Assembly: GCA_029964075.1 (NCBI GenBank)
Contig: CM057133.1
Span: forward strand, 17,384,699-17,448,698
Direction of reading: 5' to 3'
Length of the DNA stretch: 64,000 nucleotides
Origin: Patiria pectinifera
Taxonomy: Eukaryota > Echinodermata > Asteroidea > Valvatida > Asterinidae
Shown here: positions 56,801 to 59,510 of the stretch, piece after piece
Layout: every line of letters begins with the position of its first letter
Numbering within the stretch: the stretch's first letter is position 1
Notes under the pieces: model-generated
Told to the model about the DNA's origin: nothing
What the model saw: only the letters and a program-made list of their open reading frames with translations
Database searches by the model: none
Position numbers and translations under genes: made by a program

Positions 56801-56832
56801 GCGCGCGGCCCTCTCATGCAGCAGGACTCCAT
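14226..56832 (-). CDS. HSPA12A: HSPA12A-like, heat shock protein 70 family member 12; spliced CDS, 8 exons
   Basis: The join is 56832-56721, 50243-49798, 34422-34198, 33017-32831, 27165-26972, 26208-26004, 15746-15643 and 14846-14226. All seven introns are GT-AG and all phases agree. The sum is 2094 nt, or 697 residues plus TAA; vertebrate HSPA12A and HSPA12B are about 675-686. HSPA12 proteins are divergent Hsp70 relatives with an actin-like ATPase fold and no canonical peptide-binding C-terminal domain. Visible motifs: phosphate loop [10 protein letters not shown] (99-108), [19 protein letters not shown] (about 242-260), ALEPEAAS, second phosphate loop [10 protein letters not shown] (329-338), [12 protein letters not shown], and adenosine loop [10 protein letters not shown] (497-506). 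The C-terminus ends IDFLSK. Residues 38-95 are Ser/Pro/Thr-rich linker. HSPA12A and HSPA12B are not distinguished here. Introns 6, 4, 2 and 1 are swollen by repeats. Confidence 0.9.
14847..15642 (-). other. HSPA12A-like intron 7
   Basis: This 796-bp intron has a GTAAGT donor and a CCCGCAG acceptor. I see no repeat family or embedded gene in it; short frames on the + strand show no family resemblance. Confidence 0.6.
15643..15746 (-). CDS. HSPA12A: HSPA12A-like exon 7
   Basis: The exon is 104 nt. It starts with the last two bases of a split Gly codon, then [20 protein letters not shown] and [13 protein letters not shown], ending in phase 0 at GTAAGT. It matches the SQGMLRMSP...LFKPTIDSI block of the family. 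Confidence 0.9.
16075..16252. repeat. Array of GCGC-AAGTTTAAACTT-GCGC palindromes, left arm
   Basis: GTTTAAAC or a close variant recurs at least six times, mostly embedded in GCGC-rich flanks so that each unit is itself a palindrome (GCGCAAGTTTAAACTTGCGC). Two units carry a spacer TTTACTTGCTTCAAATTGCG. Confidence 0.8.
16570..16752. repeat. DIRS left inverted terminal repeat
   Basis: From 16608 (ACTTACCCAAATAGCTAC) to about 16752 it is the complement of 23240-23391. The outermost 38 bases, beginning with eight C and ACAGAAGTGTGGG, are unique to this end and recur in the internal complementary region. Confidence 0.9.
16812..16910. repeat. DIRS internal complementary region (circular-junction copy)
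   Basis: The first half (AGCTATTTGGGTAAGTATCA to TTCTGTGGGGGGGG) complements the left end. The second half (AGTCTACTTCATTCACTTAC onward) complements the right end. The join at 16865/16866 defines the termini as 16570 and 23398. Confidence 0.9.
17117..20527 (-). CDS. DIRS long frame: gag C-terminus, overlapping middle, tyrosine recombinase (1136 codons)
   Basis: Residues 1 to about 110 resemble DIRS gag C-termini ([27 protein letters not shown]). Residues 796-1136 form a DIRS tyrosine recombinase. An N-terminal SAM-like part ([29 protein letters not shown]) is followed by a catalytic domain with Arg956 ([11 protein letters not shown]), His1086-x-x-Arg1089 ([10 protein letters not shown]), His1109 and a terminal Tyr1122 or Tyr1125 (TYVTYSR). 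The recombinase inserts the circular cDNA without target duplication. The roughly 690 residues between lie out of phase over the RT/RNase H frame, are Ser/Arg/Pro-rich and resemble nothing; they are probably non-functional read-through. The recombinase proper covers about 17117-18142 and overlaps the RT frame by about 165 nt. Confidence 0.85.
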   Translation of the reverse strand: MLAAAFRCLDEILRFSLDQFTRISLLSAKSRRTNVMDALYIPHEGAKKKLEDLPLMGKDLFGGKFQEVLEVEAKRMETADKLSLKKPSATNKPKFSGKKATKGAPRFALPLRNRSSLVANGRPGQQLVQWFQLHAHTLPLHANLAAGTWRWAIRPALGGGGDALPSRPDTGARGGSSQKFRRALERDHLRRMGAFYSQPRLSTRIYKHPSVGNMCSRNTGSGKHRQTISSRARDLIPHREESGPPGATNGAVHRLPVLLLSNTKEGGGRMAADNQSETAQQVCQTQTFPNGKSPCSSRVITHTSVGSVIRPKRRVPTRPHLPRALPIPAFSVSGAHLRVHCPSLRAINLAKSVHQGCAGSCITSPTRKHNDFYVSRRLADSGKIRRPDCSEFEGYLYVDNEARLHHQRKEVPPNPVPGNHFPGSRDRFTQGHSRPHRGTCYQPAEVRQTFPIRSSRSSPSLAETSRVHGQLSGPGSMVQTEDASFTNASSGTLQTKDRSDLPFGLDRRCHSATPSVVAIGTEHSVRTELPQRGSSRHNFHRRLQRGLGSLPSPSTSCRHLGRQHSVPTYQCSRTPGCSQCPTPLSSRRSGSVCSNQDRQHDSGSIYQQTGRYKITPVVLPNLGNVSVANQTQSRSTCHSHSWCGKRHSGLSLQGQSSSHRVVIEQEDRTSDLLDPRSSTHRPVRLSGQHSAPGVLLESPSSSCMGLGRTINRLDKHVRLRLPSNLNPYKGHRETGERQVQDPADRPLLAASALVSATGEAPSGLPSNPPRSSRPTRSISVPVPTPISGRSPLSVLATVKCAYRAAGLSEDAATLAAKGRRLSTRQIYDSRLRHYSRWCTEQAVDPLCASLSHCSEFLLSLFRANLSVGTIRNYRSAIAAVHKGFADGSSISSNVAITNLLRGMFNERPKIRKLVPSWDLGQVLNMLAKAPYEPLGQTPLINVSIKLAFLLAAATARWSSEIHALTLDSGHIRWEPGGVRLIPKASFLTKNQTASFSPPDIFLPKIESTSSIPSDKLWCPVRALKWYLARTKSLRDKCMQLFITTIKPHGPASRDTIARWVVAAIKFANADWPSKRDASVQGLVRAHDVRAVAASWAFLGSLSQRSLKQHAGSLPRHSHPATYVTYSRLEGTRGRRY
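17977..20055 (-). CDS. DIRS reverse transcriptase / RNase H / methyltransferase-like polyprotein (692 aa)
   Basis: This frame copies element RNA into DNA. Reverse transcriptase: [14 protein letters not shown] (113-126), [12 protein letters not shown] (151-162), [14 protein letters not shown] (184-197) and the catalytic MYLDDW (216-221). RNase [12 protein letters not shown] with Asp384, Glu416 in VLELQA, Asp441 in KTDNTT and Asp492 in NDIADSLSR; all four acidic residues are present. Residues 523-598 ([31 protein letters not shown]) match the segment after RNase H in DIRS elements that is often described as Dam-methyltransferase-like. The frame is uninterrupted. Upstream gag lies in another frame, so expression needs frameshifting, reinitiation or splicing. 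Confidence 0.93.
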   Translation of the reverse strand: MAAVTPYRADPTLGPVAGRLRNFVGPWREITSDAWVLSIVSHGYQLEFTSTPPSEICVRETPVPANTDKRLALEQEISSLIEKRAVRLVPPMEQFTGFLSSFFLTPKKAAGEWRPIINLKPLNKFVRPKRFRMENLHVVLESLPTPAWGASLDLKDAYLHVPIFQEHSRFLRFRYQERTYEFTALPFGLSTSPRVFTRVVRAVASRLRRENIMIFMYLDDWLIVGKSGGQTAQNLRDTYTLTTRLGFIINEKKSHLIPSQEITFLGAEIDLRRGIAVPTGERVTSLRKCVKLFLSVQVAPARAWLKLLGFMASLVDLVPWCRLRMRPLQMHLLAHYRPKTDPISLLVSIDDVIRPHLRWWLLEQNIRCGRSFPRGDPHVIISTDASNEGWGASLPPRQAAGTWDDNTRSLHINVLELQAVVNALHHFQADVVGRSVLIKTDNTTVVAYINKQGGTRSPQLCYRTWEMFQWLIRHKVDLRAIHIPGAENDIADSLSRGKVVPTEWSLNRRIVRQIFSILGRPHIDLFASAVNTQLPVFCSRAHHPHAWASDALSIDWTNMFAYAFPPISILTKVIGKLERDRCKILLIAPFWPRQLWFPRLVRLLVGSPLILPDRHDLLVQSQSRFRHPSPGDLHLACWPLSSVPTEQQVFLKTLQLWPQRDVVSQHDKSMTVDYDIIVGGAQNRLWIRSVLL
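20190..22165 (-). pseudogene. DIRS gag-like region, frameshifted
   Basis: The first open segment (22165-21140, 341 codons) is Ser/Pro/Lys-rich with a basic cluster ([17 protein letters not shown]) and a Pro-Asp-Pro-Gly repeat block. The continuation (21185-20757) is in a different frame. A further stretch around 20690-20560 ([20 protein letters not shown]) is in yet another frame. The C-terminal part resumes in the first frame inside 17117-20527. At least three frame changes without an obvious intron indicate a decayed gag. The ancestral product would coat the element RNA. Confidence 0.75.
21285..21425 (-). repeat. GGATCCGG-type tandem repeat encoding PDPG units in gag
   Basis: CCGGATCCGG or close variants recur about every 15-24 bases, encoding a run of PDPG/[10 protein letters not shown] units ([21 protein letters not shown]). 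It is probably a slippage-prone, lineage-variable linker. Confidence 0.75.
22227..22620. repeat. DIRS leader repeats (GGGAACGACC...TCGATATACCC)
   Basis: Three to four units of about 95 bp share GGAAGGGAACGACC followed by GTCGATATACCC. They lie between the right inverted repeat and gag, i.e. in the 5' leader of the - strand transcript, and could be promoter or packaging repeats. No coding sequence is seen in them. Confidence 0.6.
22621..23239. other. DIRS 5' leader region, T/A tract at 22821-22839
   Basis: No element protein is encoded here on the - strand. A 114-codon + strand frame (22915-23259), lysine-rich toward its end, runs opposite to the element's genes and resembles nothing. The ATTATTATT/AATAATAATA tracts flanking 22850 are low complexity. 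Confidence 0.45.
23240..23398. repeat. DIRS right inverted terminal repeat
   Basis: It is the complement of the left repeat from AGAAAAAAGAGGAAGTATAA to AGCTATTTGGGTAAGT. The outer 18 bases (GTGAATGAAGTAGACT region) are specific to this end and recur complemented at 16866-16883. Confidence 0.9.
23399..25181. other. Interior of the outer element; CAGGCATGCAACT MITE remnant at 24217-24330
   Basis: A 103-codon + frame (23424-23735) with [20 protein letters not shown] is not recognised. At 24217 a MITE end (CAGGCATGCAACT) and its interior (TCGGATCAGCTGATTTCCTC, CACTGTACAAAG) are present, but the other end is missing. The rest is AT-rich. Confidence 0.45.
25182..25347. repeat. GTTTAAAC/GCGC palindrome array, right arm
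   Basis: Three GTTTAAAC palindromes with GCGC flanks and several degenerate GCGCAAGTTG units occur here. The outer part is the inverted partner of 16047-16110. Confidence 0.75.
25445..25870 (-). repeat. tRNA-derived SINE, family 2, copy 1
   Basis: The body contains GGGGTGAAGTGGCTTGCCCA and AGGACACAACGCATGACC. The end toward 25860 reads, on the - strand, like a degenerate tRNA (ACTCATGATCAG, GGTCAGGGGT). A second copy at 31715-32100 is in the same orientation. The element ends about 130 bases from exon 6. Confidence 0.75.
26004..26208 (-). CDS. HSPA12A: HSPA12A-like exon 6
   Basis: A TTCCTCTTCAG acceptor is followed in phase 0 by [20 protein letters not shown], then [18 protein letters not shown] and RDVTWSAQ, ending in phase 1. 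This is one of the most conserved HSPA12 blocks. Confidence 0.93.
26209..26971 (-). other. HSPA12A-like intron 5, with tRNA B-box fragments
   Basis: This is a 763-bp GT-AG intron (donor GTGATC). B-box-like GGTTCGAATCC occurs on the + strand at 26770-26780 and 26940-26950. The second lies about 20 bases from the exon 5 donor, so a SINE remnant abuts the splice site. A C-run and A-run sit at 26719-26740. Confidence 0.6.
26972..27165 (-). CDS. HSPA12A: HSPA12A-like exon 5 (second phosphate loop)
   Basis: The exon is 194 nt. After two bases of a split Gly codon it encodes [38 protein letters not shown] and [26 protein letters not shown] is the phosphate-2 loop of the ATPase. Confidence 0.93.
27166..28287 (-). 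other. HSPA12A-like intron 4, proximal part; SINE-like fragment 27299-27375
   Basis: On the - strand 27299-27375 resembles a tRNA (CTCAGTGGTCGAGTG, then GGGTTCGAGTCCTACC), probably a SINE head. The remainder shows no gene. The whole intron runs 27166-32830. Confidence 0.5.
28288..28473. mobile_element. pogo/Tigger-like MITE, TA-flanked
   Basis: The ends are CAGTCGACTCTCATTATAA and the inverse (complement CAGTCGACTCTCGTTATAAC). TA flanks both (28286-28287, 28474-28475). The 186-bp interior has TTATAAAGAG repeats. Ends of this form typify pogo/Tigger MITEs of the Tc1/mariner superfamily. Confidence 0.85.
29490..29565 (+). repeat. tRNA-like SINE head fragment
   Basis: GGCAGTGGCGTAGGGCACTGG, shortened here by truncation of the body, followed by GCTGTTCAAACC has the spacing of A- and B-boxes. 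It immediately precedes the composite repeat. Confidence 0.45.
29577..30929. mobile_element. Composite of two 0.47-kb direct repeats around a 0.41-kb core
   Basis: Copy 1 (about 29577-30049) and copy 2 (about 30461-30929) look identical by eye. Each begins GTAGCAGACCAGTAAAT and ends ATTTACTGGTCTGCACC, so each has its own short inverted ends. ATTAG lies directly outside the pair (29572-29576 and 30930-30934), suggesting they inserted as one unit. The core (30050-30460) is GC-richer with no protein recognised. A diverged single copy is at 51408-51849. Confidence 0.75.
30978..31068. repeat. GGGCACTC-poly(A) tandem repeat
   Basis: Four to five units of about 20-22 bp (AAAAAAAGGGCACTC) lie directly after the composite element. 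Confidence 0.75.
31715..32100 (-). repeat. tRNA-derived SINE, family 2, copy 2
   Basis: It shares with 25445-25870 the segments TCAGACACTGTGC, GGCGTTTATCTCC, GGGGTGAAGTGGCTTGCCCA and ACTGATCATGAGTCAC. The - strand head carries B-box GGTTCAAATCC. Confidence 0.8.
32831..33017 (-). CDS. HSPA12A: HSPA12A-like exon 4
   Basis: The exon is 187 nt, phase 0 to phase 1. It encodes [20 protein letters not shown] then [13 protein letters not shown], the core conserved helix. A charged stretch ([20 protein letters not shown]) follows and is shorter than the equivalent linker I recall in vertebrate HSPA12A. The donor is GTAAGG. Confidence 0.88.
33018..34197 (-). other. HSPA12A-like intron 3, with MITE at 33623-33928
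   Basis: This 1180-bp GT-AG intron holds an element with TTAACCAGTTAACGCCGG on the left and a complementary right end (complement TTAACCACTTGCAGCCGG). Relatives lie at 45786-46009 and 63661-63878. Nothing else is recognised. Confidence 0.65.
34198..34422 (-). CDS. HSPA12A: HSPA12A-like exon 3
   Basis: The exon is 225 nt, 75 codons, phase 0 at both ends. It encodes [37 protein letters not shown] and [20 protein letters not shown]. The [19 protein letters not shown] block is an HSPA12 signature. Confidence 0.93.
34683..35232 (-). repeat. Tandem array of tRNA-like units (about 150 bp, 3.6 copies)
   Basis: Each unit repeats GAGTGGGATTTGAACC(C/T)GCAAC, CTCTGG, and CTCCATTAGCTGAACTG. On the - strand the last unit resembles a tRNA: TAGCTCGGTTGCCAGAGC then GGTTCAAATCC. 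Copies are well diverged from one another. Confidence 0.7.
35233..37320 (-). other. HSPA12A-like intron 2, repeat-poor stretch
   Basis: No exon or repeat family is recognised here. A direct near-duplicate (GAGTCACTGGGGA..TTTGGAAGG..CCAGGTT) of about 45 bp occurs at 36129-36201. The full intron spans 34423-49797. Confidence 0.45.
37321..37535. mobile_element. hAT-like MITE with CAGTGGCGCACCCA ends
   Basis: The left end CAGTGGCGCACCCA is mirrored by TGGGTGAGCCACTG. Flanks CATGCATG and CACGCATG match at 7 of 8 bases, consistent with the 8-bp duplication of hAT elements. The 215-bp interior contains a G-homopolymer and no coding sequence. Confidence 0.8.
37536..38566 (-). other. HSPA12A-like intron 2, no feature recognised
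   Basis: The 151-codon + strand frame at 38129-38584 has no family resemblance and runs into the next palindrome, so I do not call it a gene. Confidence 0.4.
38567..38928. repeat. Chained palindromes with a repeated CAGGTRTTGTATAA motif
   Basis: One inverted pair (ACAATACCTGAATAAA at 38571 and TTTATTCAGGTGTTGT at 38744-38763) is followed at once by a second palindrome (38753-38928). Its arms AATGAATGTTTCACATTCGT, TTTCATTCGGTGACAGATGG and complements pair for about 60 bases. They share the middle motif. Confidence 0.7.
39473..39890. repeat. CACAAGTC minisatellite (about 420 bp)
   Basis: ATCACAAGTC, CCATGATAAGTCAATCACAA and CCATCACAAGTC units of 8-22 bp repeat throughout. The frames it opens ([10 protein letters not shown]) are simple-sequence artefacts. 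Confidence 0.9.
39891..41151 (-). other. HSPA12A-like intron 2, low-complexity stretch
   Basis: A-rich tracts occur at 40830-40862 and a G-run at 40566-40575. No gene or repeat family is assigned. Confidence 0.4.
41152..41315. mobile_element. MITE with CCAGSRCCGTCGCCA ends
   Basis: The left end CCAGCACCGTCGCCA and the right end (complement CCAGGGCCGTCGCCA) are inverted. GCTTGA is duplicated immediately outside both (41146-41151, 41316-41321). It is 164 bp and non-coding. Confidence 0.8.
41316..43086 (-). other. HSPA12A-like intron 2; partial MITE near 41459-41495
   Basis: TGTGATTCGATCAAGCTAAA then TGAGTCGTTTG is one end of the MITE complete at 7679-7927. The rest is AT-rich without supported genes. 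Confidence 0.45.
43087..43229. mobile_element. MITE with CAGGCATGCAACT ends, copy C
   Basis: It is 143 bp and nearly identical to copy A (7224-7366). TACACAC is duplicated on both sides (43080-43086, 43230-43236). The close match to copy A suggests relatively recent spread. Confidence 0.85.
43230..44404 (-). other. HSPA12A-like intron 2, no feature recognised
   Basis: Only AT-rich sequence is seen here, with a C-homopolymer at 44117-44128. Open frames are short and unrecognised. Confidence 0.4.
44405..44650. repeat. CAATCCTCC-type interspersed repeat
   Basis: AACCCTAACTCCCTGGGC, CTTTTTGCTAGGATGCAACC, and repeated CAATCCTGCAAAATCCTCC mark a relative of the repeat in the TMEM230 intron. Confidence 0.6.
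44702..44905. repeat. Tandem duplication of about 100 bp
   Basis: CAGTAGTTTGATCGAACCCG through ATGTTTTGAGAGA occurs twice in a row with a small insertion (CATTGTAGAT region) in the second copy. Confidence 0.85.
45123..45282. repeat. 40-bp minisatellite, four copies
   Basis: GCTAGTCTTTCARCAGAGGG then TACCCAGTACCAGTAGTTTA repeats four times. Units alternate between CAACAGAG and CAGCAGAG, suggesting an 80-bp higher-order duplication. Confidence 0.92.
45786..46009. mobile_element. MITE with TTAACCAGTT ends, copy 2
   Basis: The left end TTAACCAGTTTGCGCCGG is mirrored on the right by CCGTGGTTAACTGGTTAA. The interior contains GACGACGGGTAAACACG, echoed in the copy at 33623. Confidence 0.65.
46378..46795. 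repeat. Diverged tandem duplication of about 210 bp
   Basis: TTTATTAATGAAATTTGGGA, CTTGTGGGTTATTTTGGGGA, and GGAGATCGAGACAGGCATAC each occur twice about 214 bases apart, in order. The repeated frame is not a recognised protein. Confidence 0.85.
47925..48023 (-). repeat. tRNA-derived SINE fragment, family 1, copy 2
   Basis: On the - strand GGTTGGCGCAGTGG is followed by GGGTTCGATTCC, and GTGGAAGGCGAGGAAA (+) is shared with 2461-2570. Confidence 0.65.
48840..49225. repeat. Interspersed repeat, copy inverted at 62127-62515
   Basis: Shared blocks include TTTGCAAACATCAAAA, TGCCCCCAACTTACAAAATT and GTCAGGGAACCAGACTA. Its right part forms a hairpin around GTTCCCTGCCCTGAC/GTCAGGGAAC. Confidence 0.7.
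49407..49491. repeat. Nested palindromes near exon 2
   Basis: A perfect 22-bp palindrome at 49460-49481, centred on CTCGCGCGAG, lies inside an outer inverted pair, CTGCGGTGGTG (49407) and CACCACCGCAG (49491). It sits about 300 bases downstream of exon 2 on the gene strand. Confidence 0.7.
49798..50243 (-). CDS. HSPA12A: HSPA12A-like exon 2 (Ser/Pro linker and first phosphate loop)
   Basis: A CCCCCAATAG acceptor is followed by the last two bases of a split Gly codon, then [20 protein letters not shown], a Ser/Pro/Thr-rich region. The ATPase start [20 protein letters not shown] comes next, with [20 protein letters not shown] and [14 protein letters not shown], ending [10 protein letters not shown] at GTAAGT in phase 0. 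The open frame continues 5' of the Met at 50148, so that Met is not the start. Confidence 0.92.
50244..51407 (-). other. HSPA12A-like intron 1, 3' part
   Basis: No exon or repeat is recognised. A 77-codon + frame at 51191-51424 ([19 protein letters not shown]) reads like ordinary protein but matches nothing I know. Confidence 0.4.
51408..51849. mobile_element. Diverged single copy of the GCAGACCAGTAAAT element
   Basis: It starts TGCAGACCAGTAAATAAAC, contains GAGACACACATCAAATTAAA and ACCCTCAAGTTCATGGCCCA, and ends near GCCAGCACC. It is a single unit of the composite at 29577-30929, with many substitutions. Confidence 0.75.
52101..52440. mobile_element. TA-flanked MITE with GGCCTTTTCACACTAGA ends
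   Basis: The left end GGCCTTTTCACACTAGA and the right end TCTAGTGTGAAAAGGGC differ at one position. TA flanks both (52099-52100, 52441-52442). The 340-bp interior is rich in GGGTTGA/TCAACCC motifs in both orientations, giving many internal hairpins. Confidence 0.85.
52441..54499 (-). other. HSPA12A-like intron 1, no feature recognised
   Basis: Only AT-rich intronic sequence with T-runs (53243-53255) is seen here. I find no supported exon or repeat family. Confidence 0.4.
54500..54960. repeat. Tandem pair of about 220-bp units, third copy at 58120-58250
   Basis: AGGATAAAAGTRGGACTT, GCCATGTTCC and CAGTGTGTAACACTGTTAT each recur about 200-220 bases apart. The last motif and GTAGGAATTTCAAGAAAAA recur at 58120-58250. 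Confidence 0.75.
55508..55675. repeat. Minisatellite of about 48 bp, four copies
   Basis: GAGACAACTTTTTATTTTGA then CTGAAGTAAACCCATCAAG repeats; the first unit is the most diverged. Confidence 0.88.
55676..56720 (-). other. HSPA12A-like intron 1, 5' part
   Basis: Dense ACATGT and ACCGGT palindromes occur at 55673-55925. No exon is recognised. The intron's donor (GTACAT) is at 56720-56715. Confidence 0.4.
56721..56832 (-). CDS. HSPA12A: HSPA12A-like exon 1 (predicted start)
   Basis: The exon is 112 nt from an ATG at 56832-56830 to a GTACAT donor, ending in phase 1, exactly what exon 2 requires. It encodes 37 residues ([20 protein letters not shown], then [17 protein letters not shown]), Cys- and Arg-rich. 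An in-frame TAA lies 18 bases upstream of the ATG. The block is GC-richer and CpG-richer than its surroundings. N-termini of the family are poorly conserved, so this is a phase-supported prediction. A second ATG in another frame (56735) would end in the wrong phase. Confidence 0.5.
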
Positions 56833-58842
56833 AACGAAGCAGCACAGTTACAGCAAACAATGTACTACTGTTCAACTGGACATGTATCACAGGCACAGCC
56901 AAGTTTACGTGCACATACACATGTACTGGTACCACTCAACAGCCAGCCAGGATATATTCCATCACACATGGATTTAGCACGTAGTTCTCACTCCGGCCTT
57001 AAAATTCCTCAAGTCTGAAGTGTTGGCATTCAAGAGGGGCCAAGGTTCTGTGCTGGGCTCACCCCTAGCTGCTCCCAGTCCAAATCTTAGGCTGCAAACT
57101 TAGAAAACAAATCTTGTTGAAGGGACCCTCTTGTCAAAGTTCTGCAAACAGTCCCAGACGATCAAGTACTTCATGGCCCGAAGCAAAACTTTGGTTAAAG
57201 GTGGATAAAAATCAAAATCCTGTGCCCGACCGACTTCAAGAAATCCACCGAGTGATAGTCTTCTCCCTTTCTTAAGTACACTGAAATAAATGTCTGTGTT
57301 CTGAGCAAAAGCTGCTTCTCAATGTATGATCACCCTCCAAATTGTACCCCTCCCAATTGCTCATGTCGTTGGTATTTCTGACAAGCTTGGAGTCACGTCT
57401 TCTTGAACACAAACAAAGGAAAGAAATAGAGTCATTTATGTCATTAGTGGGTGGAGACGTGACACTGAATCTCCCCTTTCAACAGCCTGTAAGGGATACA
57501 ATAATTGGCAGTATTTAGCCAACTCCAAATTTGCCAATGATACAGCGGGATGATGGAACGATGCCCCTTCGGTTCACGCAAACATATCAGATGCCGGCAT
57601 GGTGTCAGAATTGTTGCAATCTAACACCTGTCAACTAAGACAAACAATTCAAGGAGCTTAATTGGTAGATTTGCAAGTGAATGTTATGTCTACCAGTGAA
57701 ACAGAGTGAAGATACTTTCTCATTAATACATGTACGTATACATGTGCGTGCTTATGTTGTAAAGCGAGGATACACACGTGCAACATCATCGATGAATCGA
57801 GGACAGAAACCGAATTGAGGACTCCTGACAAAACCAATGAGAGCTGTTGCGAAAAAGTTAAAGTGTACAAACACAGGAAAAGGGAAGAGGAACAAAAGAA
57901 AATCCTTGATTTACACCATAAACAAACGTGCGTGCACATGTACAAGTATGCATGAACATGTATGTACATGTACACGTACATGTGTACACGTATGTATGTT
58001 TAAGTGTGTGTTTTTTAGAAAGACAAGTCATCACTAACCCGGTCACACTTCAGGAGATAAACCTGAGTAAACAGTTTGGACTTGACTCCACTTAAATGTC
58101 AGTTTCCAGATTTTGCTTAACATGACAGTGTGTAGCACTGTTATGAAAAAAATTGATGAGATTTCCATTTTTCAGAGTTGTGGGGCAAAAAAGTAGGAAA
58201 AAGTAGGAATTTCAAGAAAAAAATGTAGGAAAAGTAGGAGCAAGGTACCGGTACAGGAAACTTAGTATAGGGGTGTGATTGACCACTGATAAAAAATAGC
58301 TGAAAACAGCTGAAATGAGTGACCACTGATAAACAAAATAGCTGAAAACAGCTGAAAAAGGTGTAAAAAAAGCTGAACTTTGGAAATCTCCTATACTTTT
58401 GAACACAGCAATTGAGGGAAAAAAGCTGAAATCCAAAACAAAAAAAGCTGAAAAAGCTCAGATTTCACACCCCTGTATAGTAGGAAAGTGTCATCAATTA
58501 ATCTCTGCGTATTTATAACGGTACAGAAAGAACAAAACGAGGGGGAAAAAGAGAAGAGAAAAAATATGTACCCATAAAAAGGTCCTATTGGTATCATTTG
58601 AACCTGCAAAAGCCATAAAAGAGTCAAATTGAACAGCCAAATAAGGTTGTGACCTCAGGACTCCACACCATGCTGTGGACAGATAATATAATCCAGATAC
58701 AATGAGAAACCCCAATAAGCTGATGATTGACGTCATTCCAAAGCCTTACCAATAAGTCCAGCTGTGAAGCCAATTGGGTCCCTCCAATTTCTCACCCATA
58801 AAGAGTGAAATGAGGTTTGAAGTCTCCAAGTTTGTTTGTAAA
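56833..58842. other. Upstream flank of the HSPA12A-like gene
   Basis: The promoter should lie just above 56832 on the - strand, but I see no clear TATA or CCAAT arrangement or heat-shock-element array. Bases 57728-57990 are packed with TACATGTA/ACGTAC-type palindromes. Bases 58120-58250 repeat the unit seen at 54873-54960. Confidence 0.4.
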
Positions 58843-59304
58843 CATTAACCACTAGTCCAAAAGTTCGGAACTCTCAATACTGTGTATGAGAACCACAAAA
58901 CTTAACATATGGGGCCGAGCCTATAGTATGCAACTCAAGAAAATACAATGTAGACTGGTACATTAAACAACCAGTCCAACACCCTTTTACTCTATTTCTA
59001 CACATTCTCTCAAACAAAGTCATGCCACTAGACTACTGATTGGTCAATCTTTACACAAAATGTTGACATGAACCATTAACCACTAGTCCAAAAGTTCGGA
59101 ACTCTCAATACTGTGTATGAGAACCACAAAACTTAACATATGGGGCCGAGCCTATAGTATGCAACTCAAGAAAATACAATGTAGACTGGTACATTAAACA
59201 ACCAGTCCAACACCCTTTTACTCTATTTCTACACATTCTCTCAAACAAAGTCATGCCACTAGACTACTGATTGGTCAATCTTTACACAAAATGTTGACAT
59301 GAAC
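58843..59304. repeat. Apparently perfect 231-bp tandem duplication
   Basis: Bases 58843-59073 and 59074-59304 appear identical by eye, beginning CATTAACCACTAGTCCAAAA and ending TGTTGACATGAAC. Confidence 0.92.
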
Positions 59305-59339
59305 TGATACACTGTACCATTGTCTAGTCTTTATTTAGG

Positions 59340-59510
59340 CTTCAAATTGAAATCACTTGGCTTCACTCTCAGGTGCAAAATGTTGAAGAAAAGTCTCCTT
59401 TAAAAATTGAATTGAGACATTAAACTTGGCTGGTGAATGACAGAGGACTTTGTCTTTGCCTTGTGAAAAATTTGGAGAATTTTGTTGGCTAAAAGAGCGA
59501 GTAAAGTTGG
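59340..59510. repeat. Inverted copy of the repeat at 13400-13600
   Basis: It contains AAATCACTTGGCTTCACTC, AGAAAAGTCTCCTTTAAAAA and TTTGGAGAATTTTGTTGGC as reverse complements of the earlier copy. Confidence 0.65.
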
